Source of the DNA: Agriotes lineatus
Taxonomy: Eukaryota; Arthropoda; Insecta; Coleoptera; Elateridae
Reading direction: 5' to 3'
Assembly: GCA_940337035.1 (NCBI GenBank)
Contig: CALNHX010001928.1
Span: forward strand, 124,001 to 188,000
DNA: 64,000 bases
The position numbers and the translations under genes were made by a program. Below, piece after piece: positions 10,623 through 22,560 of this stretch. The notes under the pieces were generated by a model. That model saw only the letters and a list, made by a program, of their open reading frames with translations, was not told the origin of the DNA and made no database searches. Position 1 is the first letter of the stretch; every line of letters begins with the position of its first letter.

Positions 10623-11620
10623 TGGTCTTTAAGAAAATTACAAAAGAAAAAGCAAATAAAACTAACAGTATATACAAATGGCGAAGTTGAGATGCCATTT
10701 CGTAGTAATGGCTCTGTTCTTCCACTTAACTGTAATTGATATAATTAGCAATATATATATATATTGCTATGGTATATAGAGGCCATGTATTACATAAAAT
10801 ACGGTTATTTATTTACATGAATCTAAAATGAAAAGTTCAATACAGAAATTATACTGAAATGATAAAATGAGAAAAAATTGTGTTAAGGATTGCTTATTTA
10901 AATGAATAATAATTGAAACTCAAAGATTCAAAGTACATTTTAAAAGAAAGTTATTACATAATGAGTACTACTTGATGATGATAACAAGAATTAACAATAA
11001 ATACAAAGTTGAATGTTGCAGATGACAGAATAAAATTCTATTTGTAACAATGTATAAAGTGGGCACCATTCAAATTTATTTATAACGTGTAGCAGGCAGG
11101 AATAATGGTAGTCTAGGATAGCAATAAAAAATTGGGATGATTATTAGAATAACAACTTAGTAGAACAACGAAAAATTTGATATAAAATGGATATAAAAAT
11201 TTTGTAATTGTGTAAATACATAATAAAACCTATTAAAATAATGAAGAATTTTAATAAAATGTAAAGGGGTATGTTGGTTGCACATTACAAATGAAATAAA
11301 TATAGTCCAAGGCAAGATTTTTGGAATATCAAATACCATAAAAACAGGGATTGAAGAAAGCAGAACCAATTGGGTGTGTAGCAGGGGAGTACTCATTCCT
11401 TTACTATCGTAACAGGAAGTAAAAAATTGTGAAGACCAATCAAAATATGTTTTTGAAAATGTAATGGATCCAGTTGAAGGACAAAAATGCGACGCAGTTG
11501 GCAAAAATATGTTTATTATCACAATTTTGAAAGTGGGAACCATCCGATAGGAGAGGTTATACTTTCCCACCGCCTGTTTAACCTTTATTACGATGTTTTT
11601 AGACCAGAGCAGGCAGTGGT
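10623..11620. other. Non-coding, A-rich stretch with a small palindrome
   Basis: No gene supported. A perfect 24-nt palindrome, TAGCAATATATA and its mirror, lies at 10746-10769. From about 10800 to 11480 the plus strand is strikingly poor in C and rich in A/G/T, similar in style to 23960-24950. The ORF 11157-11636 (minus, 159 codons) is probably a consequence of this composition. Confidence 0.4.
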
Positions 11621-11761
11621 ATTTCGTGGATTTCAAAGCGATTTCGTGGATTGCGGAGGGATTGCAATGCGATTACGTGGATTGTAAAGCGACTGCATAG
11701 ATTTCAAAGCGATTGCGTGGATTGCGGAGGATTTCCGTTGTGATTTCGTGGATTGCATAGG
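11621..11761 (+). repeat. Minisatellite with about 20-bp unit
   Basis: Six to seven imperfect units of the form ATTTCGTGGATTKCAAAGCG follow each other, some shortened to about 11-12 bp. The pattern is visible on direct reading. It is probably a simple tandem expansion with no coding role. Confidence 0.8.
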
Positions 11762-11990
11762 AATTTGTGACAAGATTGCAGGAAGTGGTTAACCCCTCGT
11801 TGAATTCGGAACACCATCGCATGAATATACTTTGTTTCATTTAATAGCCAATAATTATATAAATATAAGAGCCAATCATTATGGAAAGAAATGTAATTTG
11901 CAACAGGTTTTAAAAAATAAATCTTCTGTTCGTCAGAAACTTACGAAATTAATATTAATAATGTGTAATTTATGTATACAAATTGCGACA

Positions 11991-12190
11991 GGCCACTAGG
12001 ACCATAGCAAAAGCAAGGGGATTTTACATGTGGCCGTAATTGTATTTAAAAAATTTAAAAATCGAATATATACCTTGTATTTAAAATTATCCTAACGACC
12101 TACCGCTATCGTACATTGATTGTTCGTTTGTTAAACACCACGACGGCCACATGCTTATTCTTCTTGCTTTTGCAATGATGCTAGTAGCCC
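11991..12190. repeat. Inverted repeat of about 46 bp with 107-bp spacer
   Basis: 11991-12036 and 12144-12190 are imperfect inverted copies sharing GCAAAAGCAAG and CATGTGGCCG. This looks like a short hairpin MITE. No target duplication was recognised. Confidence 0.55.
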
Positions 12191-13577
12191 ACCGCATTCT
12201 GTATGTGTGTATGATATACATCGATGTTATATTTCTAAGAAATAATCTAAATAAAAACAAGTTTGAAGTATTTTTTTAATTTATTTTCTATAGGTACTAT
12301 ACAGAGAGATTTTTCTTACTACGAACACGGCAGACGATATGTCGAATTTACAAATGCCGAGAATTTAACTTTGACAGTTCGCGTATTTTGTTAGTAGATA
12401 ATATTTGCTGTCATTTCTATCTTAAAATCGATAACTACGAAGCAACGGATCAGTGCAAATTGTAAAATGGTATTATCAGGGTCCAACGGTCCGGGAAATT
12501 CAAAATTCTTTCACAACATTTGAAAATAGGCGTTCTTTATCGTTATCAATGTTACATGGAGTTATTTCAAATTTTGGAAACTTCGGATGTGTTTCTCCCC
12601 AAAAGCACAGAAGCCCTAATGTTCCCAATGAAGACAGGTATTTAAAATAGGTTTGCATTACCGCTAGTGACTATCCAGACTATTTATTTAAATAAATTGC
12701 AGAACTAGTAGATTTAGCTGCGATATTCTTCCCATTGGCCATTTCAGAAGTATGGAATTTTGTGAAACTGTGACAGATATGCCTAAAACTTCCTCTGAAA
12801 AGTCGTTTTCACTACAACTAACGATTTGAAGAACTGCGTTTAAAAATTAAAAGGGTTGTTCAGAGTACTAGCACTAATACGTTTCTATGATCGCTTAGGA
12901 TATTGTTTAGCGCAAGAAGGCAGGTTCTTTGAACAAGAGCTAATTTAAACTTCTTGAATTGTGTTGTTTGAAATAAAAATAGTTTTATTTTTGTTTGCAT
13001 ATTTTTTTTACTGAGTTAGTTTGTTCGGAAGAAATTATTTCTTTCTTCAGAATGCGTTTTACTTTAAGAACTACCTTCTTTTACTGTACTGTTAATCTCT
13101 AAAAATCCTGTTTTTCAACTCTGAATTTATCACCTGAATTAATCACAGAATAACAGTACCTCATATATTCTATCTGTGATATAATAATTAATTTAAAAAA
13201 AATACACTAGGCGTCTGCGTTGAACAATTACTTAAACAATCAACGCAGACGACCCGTGGATATATCAGAGTACCTTAGAGCGACTGTCCATCGGTCTTGG
13301 CGTACTTTTAGGCAATCGTAAATTCGCCTTGTTTTACTCGTGTTCGCAGTTCATGAATTTTCACTGTGTGTTAAAATGTATTATTGGTATTTTTTATCAT
13401 TATTGAATGACATTTTTTAAATTACTTTGTAAATTTTAAATAAATTCATGCTGAAATCTATTCACTGGGTATTAATATTTGTATTTCTTGCCGTTAGGGG
13501 GTGAGAAAACATGCTAGCGCTTAGGACTGTTTTCTTAACCAAGCGAAGATCATTACAGTGATATATGTTGTAATATA
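12191..13577. other. Non-coding stretch with one small hairpin
   Basis: No gene supported. 13212-13223 and 13240-13251 form a perfect 12-bp stem (CGTCTGCGTTGA) with a 16-nt loop. The short ORF at 12453-12650 has no recognised motif. Confidence 0.4.
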
Positions 13578-14603
13578 CAGTGTCGGTCATAAATTTGGAC
13601 ACATGGAATTTTTTCATTATCCATTTATGAGAAAATGTTATTTTGATAAAAGTTCTTGCATCTTCTCAAACTAAAAATGCACTTGCCAAAATTAAAATAC
13701 CTTCTTTCGTATACGAGGGAGTTGTGAAAACACGAAAATGGCTCAAGAATAAAGTACCCTCATTTTTCAAAATACATACACAAAAATTGTATTTGGAAAA
13801 GTTGTTTATAATTGAAAGACGGTGCCGAAAAACAATTTTAACTAGTTTTTCCTATGTTTTTCGTACCACTCTGTGTATTGCGGAACATGGGATGCTTCAA
13901 AGTTATTATCGGATATGATCATATTGTCAAACTTCAGTTTCACTCATTTAGCCACCAGAAAATTACGTTAATCGAAATTAGTGCTAAAAAATCTAATTCT
14001 TTGTCCAAAGTAAAAAACAGGTATCTTCAAAAAATGTAATAACAAACGATCTGAACATCAACAAGAATTTAAAACAATTAAAATTTTTATTTGAAATGAT
14101 AGCAAATATTTACAAATGACATTTTCATTTAGTTTGAAAGATAAAAGTACTTTATTTTTGAGGCATTTTCATTTTTTGGAACCTCCCCCGTGTACAAAAG
14201 AATACTACATTGTGTAGGTATCTAGAACGAAAAGCGTAACATTCGCGGACAACTGTGAATATTGTTGGGCGAGGCGAATGCCGTCCAACACAGGAGTTTG
14301 GGAATGTTGCTTTTTGTCCAAGATACAAATACTATTTTTCTGCCGATCGATACGAGTAATAGGGGGGAATATTATTCCTGTACAGTTTTATTGTAAATTA
14401 CCTAGCAACGGCTGATGTAATAGAATGTTTGACTTTGCTCAACAAAATTCTATCAATAATATGTCAATTCTAGTACGATTGGCGGGAAAAGATATTTAAA
14501 TTTTTATTTTGGGAAGATGCAAGAAGTTATATCAAGAATAACATTTTCTGATAAATGGATATTAAAACAAATTTCCATGTGTCAAAATGTATGAAGGACA
14601 CTG
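13578..14603. mobile_element. Long-TIR element of Tc1/mariner style
   Basis: About 90 bp at each end are inverted copies. Both start CAGTGTC, continue through GGACACATGG or its counterpart, ATCCATTTAT.AGAAAATGTT, and end CTTCTTGCATCTTC. The left end follows TA (13576-13577); the right neighbour is TG, which may be a mutated TA. The 1,026-bp element has no transposase: ORFs at 13643-13918 and 13854-14039 have no recognisable domain. A GC-richer imperfect inverted segment lies at 14220-14330. Superfamily is inferred from the CAGTG ends and TA only. Confidence 0.75.
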
Positions 14604-15290
14604 TGTAACATTATAAGCAACAATCAAACGTGACTAATTCTGTCAATCAAACGGTTTGTATTGTAAGAAAACAATGACAGATACTTTGTTCAATCAGGTA
14701 TATTCTAAATTAATCAAGTCTTCAACTAGAAGAATTAAAAACTACTTTGAAAATTTAGTTGTTGCTATAATGTAGAGAAAATTAATAAATCAACGCCAAA
14801 TGGAAAAAGGATGACAAAGGATAGACGGTCGAATTTCCATAAGTATCTGCTATAATTATCGAGATTCCTTATGAAAACATCGAAATCTGCCCACCCTGTA
14901 GGGCTTATACAAGCGATTTTTATATAACTCATAGTTTTAGAAATATCTTCCACACCCGCCTCGCTACCGGACCCTGTATATTAAATAATTATTCTCTCTG
15001 TTCACTAGTTTTTTATTTAACTGCTATCTGTTCACTCTAATTAATTCAGTACAGGTAGCCTTTGATGTACTGTTTAACTTTAAATTGTATCTAAATGTCG
15101 GTATCGTTTGGATACTCCAGAAAATATACATAGTTTCTTCGAATATACGTTTACTTTGTGGCTTATAAAACTTCCTTTAGTACATGTATACTGCGCAAGT
15201 TAATATTTCTTCTGTTCTGCAGTCAGTTTTAATTTAACTTTTCCTGAACTTCAATTCAATTCTTACAAAATAAAAAAAAGCATCAATTAA
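14604..15290. other. Non-coding stretch 3' of the five-finger gene
   Basis: No supported gene. The short ORF at 14765-14953 (minus) has no recognised motif. Confidence 0.4.
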
Positions 15291-15296
15291 TTTATT
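15291..15296 (-). terminator. Candidate polyadenylation signal for the five-finger gene
   Basis: TTTATT on the plus strand is AATAAA on the gene strand, 223 bp beyond the stop codon. It is the best-placed signal I see, although AATAAA is common in AT-rich DNA. Confidence 0.45.
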
Positions 15297-15518
15297 CGAA
15301 AATTACACTACGAACAAGTTTCCAGTAAAAAAATGCAAAAATAAATTAATATCACAATGATTTACATCTAGGAAACAACACTAACGAAGAAAGTACAATT
15401 AAAGCACCTGTAACGTGAGTTCAACCTTCAAATTAACACAACGATTAGCTGGTAGAGATCTAGTTACGTACAAAAATGCAACACACTATGCTAATTCTAC
15501 ATAAAACCCGTATTAAAT

Positions 15519-16364
15519 TTACTTAAGCTTGTGCTTTTTCGCCACATGATAAGACAGGCTTTTGCTGTTCAAGCCAACGTAATTGCACAGCGAGCACTTA
15601 AACGGTCGATCCTTAGTGTGCAACCACATGTGCTCCTTCAGTTTCTTCTTGTACAGAGTGTTGTAATCGCAATCGCTGCACTTGAAAGGTATTTCCCCAT
15701 TATGGGTCATCATATGCAACTTCATTAGGAACATCCGGTTGGCACCGTAATCGCACTTGTCACAGCTGTAGCGCTCCTGCTTATGGTGGGTGATTAAATG
15801 GCTCATGAAGTCGCTCCTCTCGGTGGTGATGAAATTGCACTGGTTGCACTTAAATGGCTTGCTGTCGCAGTGAAAGGTCTTCATGTGAATTTTCAGAGCA
15901 TCCGGCTGCTGGGCGTGGTACTTGCACACACTGCAGTTGAAGCGCTTCCTGCGCACTTTACTTTGGCGCTCCGAAGCACTGCTACTGATAAACGGTGCAT
16001 TTTCGTTAGGATCGGGTGAATCTTCTACATTTTGCTGTGCAGCTTGTTCTATTTTGACTTCTACGGGTTCCTTCGGAAGGATTGCCTGGACAACTGGTTC
16101 AGGTTGCTGAATTGGTATCAACAACTCACCCTCTTCCTTTTTAATGTGGGTAACATTCAGGCTGCCATTCATTTCCCAATCCAGGAGGTCGGTTAGCGGA
16201 ATGAAGGCGTTCGCCAGGCTGAAATCTTGAAGCGGGTACGAATCGGCGGTAATCAGCGGATGCTCTTGGTCAAATTCCGGCTGCTGCTCGCAGTCGAAAA
16301 TGAAGTCCAGCTCGGACGGCAGCTCCATTTCGTCGTAAAACGTTGGCGTGGCGAAGGTTTTCAT
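15519..16364 (-). CDS. Five-finger C2H2 zinc-finger protein, intact single exon
   Basis: A 281-residue protein starting MKTFATPTFYDEMELP. Residues 1-130 are acidic and proline/glutamine-rich, with two consensus SUMO-attachment motifs, IKKE (74-77) and VKIE (103-106), suggesting a regulatory domain. KVRRKR (136-141) is a likely nuclear signal. Five C2H2 fingers follow with zinc ligands at C144/C147/H160/H165, C173/C176/H189/H193 or H194, C201/C204/H217/H221, C229/C232/H245/H249 and C257/C260/H273/H278. They are of the tandem kind that reads as CxxCxY/F. The frame is uninterrupted and GC-richer than its surroundings, with no transposon around it, as expected for a selected host gene. The ATG at 16364 is the first in frame and follows an AT-rich leader. 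It is a probable nuclear DNA-binding regulator; I do not recognise a named orthologue. Confidence 0.88.
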   Translation of the reverse strand: MKTFATPTFYDEMELPSELDFIFDCEQQPEFDQEHPLITADSYPLQDFSLANAFIPLTDLLDWEMNGSLNVTHIKKEEGELLIPIQQPEPVVQAILPKEPVEVKIEQAAQQNVEDSPDPNENAPFISSSASERQSKVRRKRFNCSVCKYHAQQPDALKIHMKTFHCDSKPFKCNQCNFITTERSDFMSHLITHHKQERYSCDKCDYGANRMFLMKLHMMTHNGEIPFKCSDCDYNTLYKKKLKEHMWLHTKDRPFKCSLCNYVGLNSKSLSYHVAKKHKLK

Positions 16365-16591
16365 ATTTCAAAAGATTTTTGACGTGTTGTACAGCTGTAT
16401 TTTGTGTAATATTTTACAAAGTTGTAATTTTGCCGGAATGTACGCACTTATTTATTTAGGTTATGTTTTGCAGTGTTTAGACTACTGCGGTGTCTGAGTT
16501 GACGCGAAAGGTAGTGGCTCCTGTATGGCTTATTCATTCACTGAAATAATAAACTGTATTTTATCTTTAAACGGCAATTTACGTAACTTTA

Positions 16592-17604
16592 AGGCTGGTT
16601 TATACAGCTTTCTTAGCCCTAACATAAGTATTAGTATTAGCCCTAGCAAATATGAATCATTCAGTTGCCACTGACGAGTCTTACTTAGTCAATAAAGCAG
16701 GTATGACACCGTACTATTTTTTTGCGAATACTTACGAATAAATTTTTGAGAAATTTTACTAGTAAATTTTTCCTGAAATTTTTCTTAAACCGAAAATGCA
16801 ACGTATGCAACATATTCAATATTTGTTCATACTTCTTGAAAACCTGCGCAGTAATAAAACATCTTAGGAATATTTATAATTTATCTACAGTAAAGTTGGC
16901 AGAATTTGTAGTTGAAATAGATCAACATAAACATAACCTAAAACACTGAACAAGTGGCGTTAATTAAATAGTGTCTTGAGTTTATTTAATTCTCTTTTAA
17001 TTGTCATAAGCGACAATAGCGACAGTGAAGAGTTATATTTGACAGCAGCAGTATTAATTCACTTAAAACTTGGGTCTCTAAATTTAAAACTAGTGTGAAC
17101 TTATCATTTGCGCAGATTTACGCGCACATTTATGTTTACAGCAAGATTATTTAGACAGTGTCTAAATAATTTACGCATAAATTTACTAGTAAATGTAGTA
17201 TACAATTTTCTGGTTGAAACGTGCAAAAAATTTTAAAATAATTTATAAACAAATTTGCTCATAAATTTTCGCACAAATTTAGCATCGTGTCATATCAGCT
17301 TTAGGCCCAGCTGATCCTAAGACCTGGCCTTGAGATTTTCCCACCTTTTAACTTAGTCCTAAGAATTTCTTAAAAGTAGAATTAAACTTCACAGGGGCAC
17401 ATGCATACTTAGAATATTTTTGAAGAACAACAATAATTGTTAAAAGTGCGATTTTACACACACGCATTTGCGCATGCGCTGTCGTAAGTTTCCTAACCCA
17501 AAATATGTCTGCATAAATACCTGTTTTCTTCTTAGGACTAGTGCTAAGTTAAGACTAAGGATAATGCTAATGGTAGAGCTAAGAAAGCTGTATAAACCAG
17601 CTTA
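16592..17604. mobile_element. MITE with 25-bp terminal repeats, host of a nested MITE
   Basis: Both ends read GCTGGTTTATACAGCTTTCT in inverted orientation (from about 16594 and to about 17602). The similarity continues more weakly inward through TTAG-rich sequence. Removing the nested element at 16693-17303 leaves about 400 bp without coding capacity. The target duplication is unclear (TTAA or TTA-like bases flank both ends), so I do not assign a superfamily. Confidence 0.7.
16693..17303. mobile_element. MITE nested in the preceding element
   Basis: Left end TAAAGCAGGTATGACACCGT and right end, inverted, TAAAGCTGATATGACACG. The interior is very AT-rich with inverted AATTT-rich segments (ACTAGTAAAT occurs in both halves). 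It splits the outer MITE, so it inserted later. A plus-strand ORF (16722-16949) is accidental. Confidence 0.7.
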
Positions 17605-20600
17605 TTCGCATATTTTATCGTACTGCAATCGTAAGTATAATAAATATAGACCTTTTGGAACTAGGCGAGACACTAGAATTTAGAATGTAGGATAATTTCT
17701 TGTGCTCAAAGCCTTAAATAATTGTAGGTTATGCCACTGATTTTATGGACAAGGTCTAGGCATGCGGAGTGTACCAAGTACCTTAGACACCGACCGCTTT
17801 AGTCATATGGTCAAAGTCCTATATAGGATGTAAGGACATTTTTAGATTGTATGAACGCACGGCTAATTAGCGTTATTTTTTAAATTACGACCCCACTTAT
17901 ATATGTGTCTTTCGAATTATTCCGCCTGAATTTAAGCATATCAAGTTTATCCAGGCATTTAGTAGCTTTCTAGCGCACACAGCTGTGTTATTCGCTTACA
18001 GCCAACGGTCCTGAAGACACTCATTTTGTGTATCTCAGTTTCGATTTGTTAGCGCGCCCAGAATGTCCGCTCGTTGAAATATCGATCCGTCTACGACTTG
18101 CTTTCCTGCATGTTTTTGGCGTGAATTTAGGAGACAGATGCCGTGTGCCTGAGAGAGCAAGTCGGAGGTTTTGCTCTCACTACTTTATCGATCGCGCGGC
18201 CGGCGCGCATTTTGCAGACAGAATCGATCCGGCGTTGCAAGAAGCGACATGTTATTGAACAGTGCGTTTTCTGAGTATGTGTGTGTACCGCTGTTTAGTT
18301 ATGATTTGGACTCCCGTGGCTCAACCACAAGTTTTGTGTTCCGCCTTGTTTTGAAACAATTGAACTGCACGTGGGGGCGGTGTTGAACTGGGTGTCATGT
18401 TGGTTAATGCAGGCCTTGTGTACCAACCATTGTAACTTACCTTAGAAGGCTCACACATCTCCGACTAGCTCAATACACGGCTGCGATAATGGTATAATAA
18501 ATATGAGATTTTAGTTTTACTTCACTTTCGCATAAAGGTCTTAGTTCATTAAACAAGAAGTATTGGGCGCCATCAATTTTATTCAAAATTGTTAATTTTT
18601 TCAATATTTATACATTTTACATTTTACCAATACTCAATGCCAATTTAAAGTTCTATTTAACAGACTGCTAATATTAGATAGGATAACTTTTACCTAGTCT
18701 TTAATATGGGATTGATCCATCAAGGTCATCATTGGTTATTTGATTTATTTGACTGTTATGACTTCAAAGGATGTTTATTATACTTATTGAACATATTACC
18801 TCTTTTATGTAAGATAAAGATATAAAGAGCTCTTCATGCCCCTGTAATCGCTTTTAGTAATTTCAATCTAGGTTGATGACAGATTTCCTGTTTAATTTAA
18901 TTTACTCCTTCAAGTCTAGGAAAAGTCCGTTATTTACAAAACGCCTGCCTTATGACATTTGACTTCAATTAATTTGACATTCGTGCGACCACAACGCGAC
19001 TCATCAGTCCAGCCCAAAAGAAGGTAATTAACAATCTTATTATATCAATATTATTCCATTAGCCGTTAGTATTGTGGCTTATGTCCTTATTTAGTAATAA
19101 CCAACATATTATAAGTAACTAACTATGCGAACAGCAATTAACGATTCATTAACTTGTTTAGAACCAACCTATGGTTAACACGAAGAAATCATGGTGTCGG
19201 CTCTCTTGACCTTTCCCATAGAGTTGAGTTCTTAGATAACTAGAAGACCCTCATCATCACACCAAGGAAGTGTCTTTCTTCGGTGAGTTTTATTTCTAAA
19301 CAATTAATTTGATTTTGAATAAGGTCCTCCTTTATCGATTATTTCTCTCCTCATGGCTTCACCATTGGCCTGGAGAATATCGTTCCATCGATTGAAAAGG
19401 AGTACGGAACTATAGAGGAGGCCTAAAAGCTAAACCAAGGATACCCCTAATTAAGATTCGTATGAATTATCATCTTATTTACCTACCAGCTAATTAATAA
19501 CTGCTTTTTTAGAAAGAAATTGTACAATGGATTAATCCTATTTGCCTGAAAAATTATTACTTTTTAATATATTGTAGAATTTATTCATTAAAACCTTACA
19601 ATCACAATGGTTATCCTTTTTAAGCTAGGACTTAGAAATGGTGTGGCTTTCTTGGCGACGCAGAGAAGCTTCTTTCTGCTTTTTGCACCAAAACAGGAAA
19701 TAGTTTCTCTTTTATTATTTTTTTTTTGTAACCGCTAGCCTTCTAAAATATCTAAATTAATTTATTAAAAGAGTGTGCAGCCCATACACTGCTTATGTGC
19801 TTTAGGTTGCCTATCTATCAGGTTTTAATAATACCTATCGGAATTCCTTATAGTAGTCAAGCTCTATACTGCTACACTTGGAGTTTTCATTTTGTCGTTG
19901 GGGCGGCAACCCCTATATTTCGTTTTTTGAACTGATTCTTTGTGAGAACTCTTTAGCAGCTTGTCATGTGTTCGCGAAGCTTTCGCATTAACGTTCTGCT
20001 AATGTCCCGCAGCGTGCTTCGATTACGTCTTCTGGAGAAGATTATCCCCTGGTTCCGCCGTATCCTCACGTGGATTTGGTGCAGTCATTCCTTTATTTGG
20101 TATCTTCTGCAGTGTCTGGGAACAGCAGCTGATTGCAGTAGCATGGAACATCAATTTGGCGCAGAGCCAAGCTCTTTAAAGGTACCGTTTGTATTATTAA
20201 CTTAAATATACAGAATGATTCGACGAAATATCGGACTGTTGACGTAACGCTGCGGTCGTTTCACTTTTATTGTGTGCTTTTTTGCATTTGTCAAACTATT
20301 ATAGTTGTTTACCTGTCACTACAATTCATGTACTGTCAGTTTTCATGGTTCTGTTCGACTTTATGTAGTAGCATTTGTAATGTGTCACAGACAGCAACTT
20401 GTTTAGTTGAATACTGCTATTTATTATCGCTATTTGATTAAGTATTTCGATAGTTTGATGTTCATATCGTTTTTCAGTAATCTCAATAGTAGTTGATGTC
20501 AAGTTTACCGAATATTTTAATCGAGTAAGACGTTACGCACTTTACATAACTACCGTTTACCATTTCATATTTGTATGTGGTTTTATATATTCAACTAGTT

Positions 20601-21176
20601 TGTTAATAAGTATATTTCATGTCTATTTAACTGTGGTTTTCTTGGTTATTGTGCTTGCGATTTTTGTGTATTGTATTTTATAGTGATAAGAAGAGTTTGA
20701 CCAGCTGATCAAGTGGATTTTCGAAAGGTAGTTGCTGAAACGGCTTGCTGACCAGAATACTGCCAAGCTTAAAGTTGAAAGGTGAACACGTTATGCTCCC
20801 ACTTTTTATCAGCGGGTTCACTTATGCATTTTTCTAGTGTAGGAATGTGGTGGCGCCTTATCATTTTAGATCTGCTTACCGTTTATTAGGCTGTTGCCCT
20901 TGTGTTATCTCATGTTGAACCTTCCCCCCCCTCTTACTCCGCTAAAGTTAGTCGGCAAGCCCTTTTGTAGCGGGCGTGGGGCAGCGGTCCTATGAGCTAC
21001 ATTCCCGATTGTGAGTTAGCTTAAGTGCTAGTCGTTTAGTATTGTTTTGGTTTATCGTAAATACCGTTTCGTACCGTTACAAACTGGCGCGTGGTCGTAA
21101 TTGTCGGTTTAGCCCGTTACAAGGATTTTGCCGAGAAGGAGTTCCAACCCTAGCAAGGGGATGCTACACATCGTAG
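17605..21176. other. Long non-coding stretch, possible undetected exons
   Basis: I cannot support a gene here. 18020-18420 is clearly GC-richer, with GCGCG and CCGGC groups, and could be a CpG-rich promoter or 5' UTR. An ATG at 20142 is followed by 13 codons and a GTACCG donor-like site, and the short ORF at 19966-20205 lies there too. These could be a first coding exon, but nothing confirms it. 17925-17941 matches a conserved piece of 28S rRNA for 17 bases (see rejected items). Confidence 0.35.
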
Positions 21177-21346
21177 TAACATGGGAGCATTGGACTCACG
21201 GCTTTACATCACTTCCGAATGATGACATTCTGTAGAGGTTTCTATTCAATCTTTTTTTATTTTTAAAAACCTCACCGGGACCGGGAATCGAAGTCGCGAC
21301 CCTTAGATCAGTAGTCAGGATGCTTACCACTGAGCGAGCTGCCCCC
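21177..21346 (-). mobile_element. tRNA-derived SINE-like sequence (family A)
   Basis: On the minus strand, starting at 21346, the sequence has a tRNA-like head: GGGGCAGCTCGCTCAGTGG holds an A box and GACTTCGATTCCCGG a B box (about 21281-21296). After the head come TTTTTAAAAATAAAAAA and a non-tRNA tail to about 21177. The acceptor arm does not pair as in a true tRNA, so I call it a SINE or tRNA pseudogene rather than a functional tRNA. The tail end is uncertain. Confidence 0.6.
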
Positions 21347-21583
21347 ACTGTCACAGATTTGTGGAAGTATCAACATTATTTTATTGAAATTCGTGTCATT
21401 ACTTTTATAGTATTTTAATTAGAACTATGTAAGTGCCAGTTATATATCTTATGTCAAAATAAATCGTATCTAGTGGTAATAGAATGTATTGTCGTTAACC
21501 TCATTTTACCTTGCGATGTAGAGGCTGGTGCTTTATACGTTTGCGTCTGTCGGTACAATGCTCAACTTGCCCCGAATTTGAGT

Positions 21584-21846
21584 TACAAAAAAGATGGAGC
21601 GCGCCTTTTGTGCTTGCACAGCAACTATTGTGTGTATGTCTTGGTGATGTGTTGGCCTTGTGACTCTATTTCTTAGGTCTGTGGTTCTAAGTAGATCACA
21701 GTTAATAATTCGGTGCCCAACTGTGAATGGTCTCACCGAGCCCGATTCGAATCACTAAGGCTGCGAAAAAATTTCGGCCCCCGCGGGATTCGAACCCATG
21801 ACTTGCTTAATGCAAGCCTAGCGCTTTCCTAACTGCGCTACTCGCC
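21584..21846 (-). mobile_element. tRNA-derived SINE (family B, copy 1)
   Basis: Read on minus from 21846, a tRNA-like head has an A box near AGCGCAGTTAGG and a perfect B box GTTCGAATCCC, followed by a tail with TTTTTTCGCAGC, GGGCTCGGTGAGACC, ATTCACAGTTGGGCACC and AACCACAGACCTAAG. The same head and tail occur at 46086-46325 in the other orientation, which defines a SINE family. The head has a TGC in the anticodon-loop position and is Ala-like. It is Pol III-transcribed in principle and needs a LINE partner. Confidence 0.85.
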
Positions 21847-22061
21847 TTCTGTGTTAATAGATTTATAGGTATTTCAAAATAACAATAAGGCCTTTGTGGC
21901 AAATGTTTATAAAACATCAATATTATGCCAGAAAAAACTTAATAGGTTAATGCAAAACCTTCAACAAACTGAGAATTGGCACATTTTTCAACTTTGTGTT
22001 GCGGTTCTGCAGTTGGAATTTCTGTTAGGTCTATTTATTACAGCTGAAGGAGCCAATTTGG

Positions 22062-22560
22062 TCATTCCAAATCCGAATCTTTATCAAACTCGGACGACTC
22101 TGTTAACGAAATTATTACAGGAGGAATCACACAATGTTCTCCTAATAAGAGATTCACAGTGCTTAATGCAGTTTCTCCACTATCAGCATGATACTTGCTG
22201 AAAACTTCCTCCCAAAACTTTCTGATTTTTTTTTTATGAATTTAGGGCTGACATTATTAACTTATATAGTTACACATTGCCCGTATAAGTTGTTTTGCTT
22301 TAAAAACTCGTCAATTTTATATTTTTTCTCTAAATTATTCAGGTTGGTTTTAACTAGATGCCAAAGTTGTTTTCTTATCGTTTTCATCAAAATTACTTTT
22401 GTTTTTATACAGCCCGGCCTGGAGAGTCTCTAACAGCACTGAGTGATAAGGGGCATTATCCATAACGAGAACACAATTTTCCCCAATGCTAGTTAGAGCA
22501 GGCACCAACTGATTTTCTAACCACTTTTGAAAAATTTCGCTGTTATATTTTATTAATTTA
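22062..22560 (-). pseudogene. DDE transposase remnant (IS630/Tc1-like superfamily)
   Basis: On minus, about 22555-22425 reads YNSEIFQKWLENQLVPAL, then CVLVMDNAPYHS. This is the second catalytic Asp block of insect DDE transposases related to Tc1/IS630 (pattern VxVMDNAxYHS). Further frames give KKYKIDEFLKQN and an acidic, serine-rich tail SLTESSEFDKDSDLE ending at TGA 22064-22062. Several frameshifts and stops separate these blocks, and the LPPYHPxLNPIE block with the last acidic residue is missing. Upstream sequence to about 23500 on minus may hold the N-terminal part but I cannot recognise it. Confidence 0.75.

Noticed and set aside
11157..11636. 159-codon minus-strand ORF
   Set aside because: It lies in a tract with very few C on plus, which removes stop codons from the minus strand. 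The peptide is low in complexity of composition and has no recognisable domain.
13643..14039. Two overlapping ORFs inside the long-TIR element
   Set aside because: Neither has a DDE block, helix-turn-helix or other transposase motif.
15531..16110. Plus-strand ORFs over the five-finger gene
   Set aside because: Antisense shadows; the minus-strand frame has five well-formed zinc fingers.
17925..17941. CCTGAATTTAAGCATAT identical to the conserved start of 28S rRNA
   Set aside because: Only 17 bases match, although CGACCCCACTTATAT lies just upstream at a rough 28S-like spacing. The sequence beyond diverges at once, so an rRNA gene is not supported; at most a degraded fragment.
19966..20205. 79-codon ORF with a possible coding exon ending at a GTACCG donor
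   Set aside because: No matching acceptor, domain or second exon could be found, so I do not call a gene.
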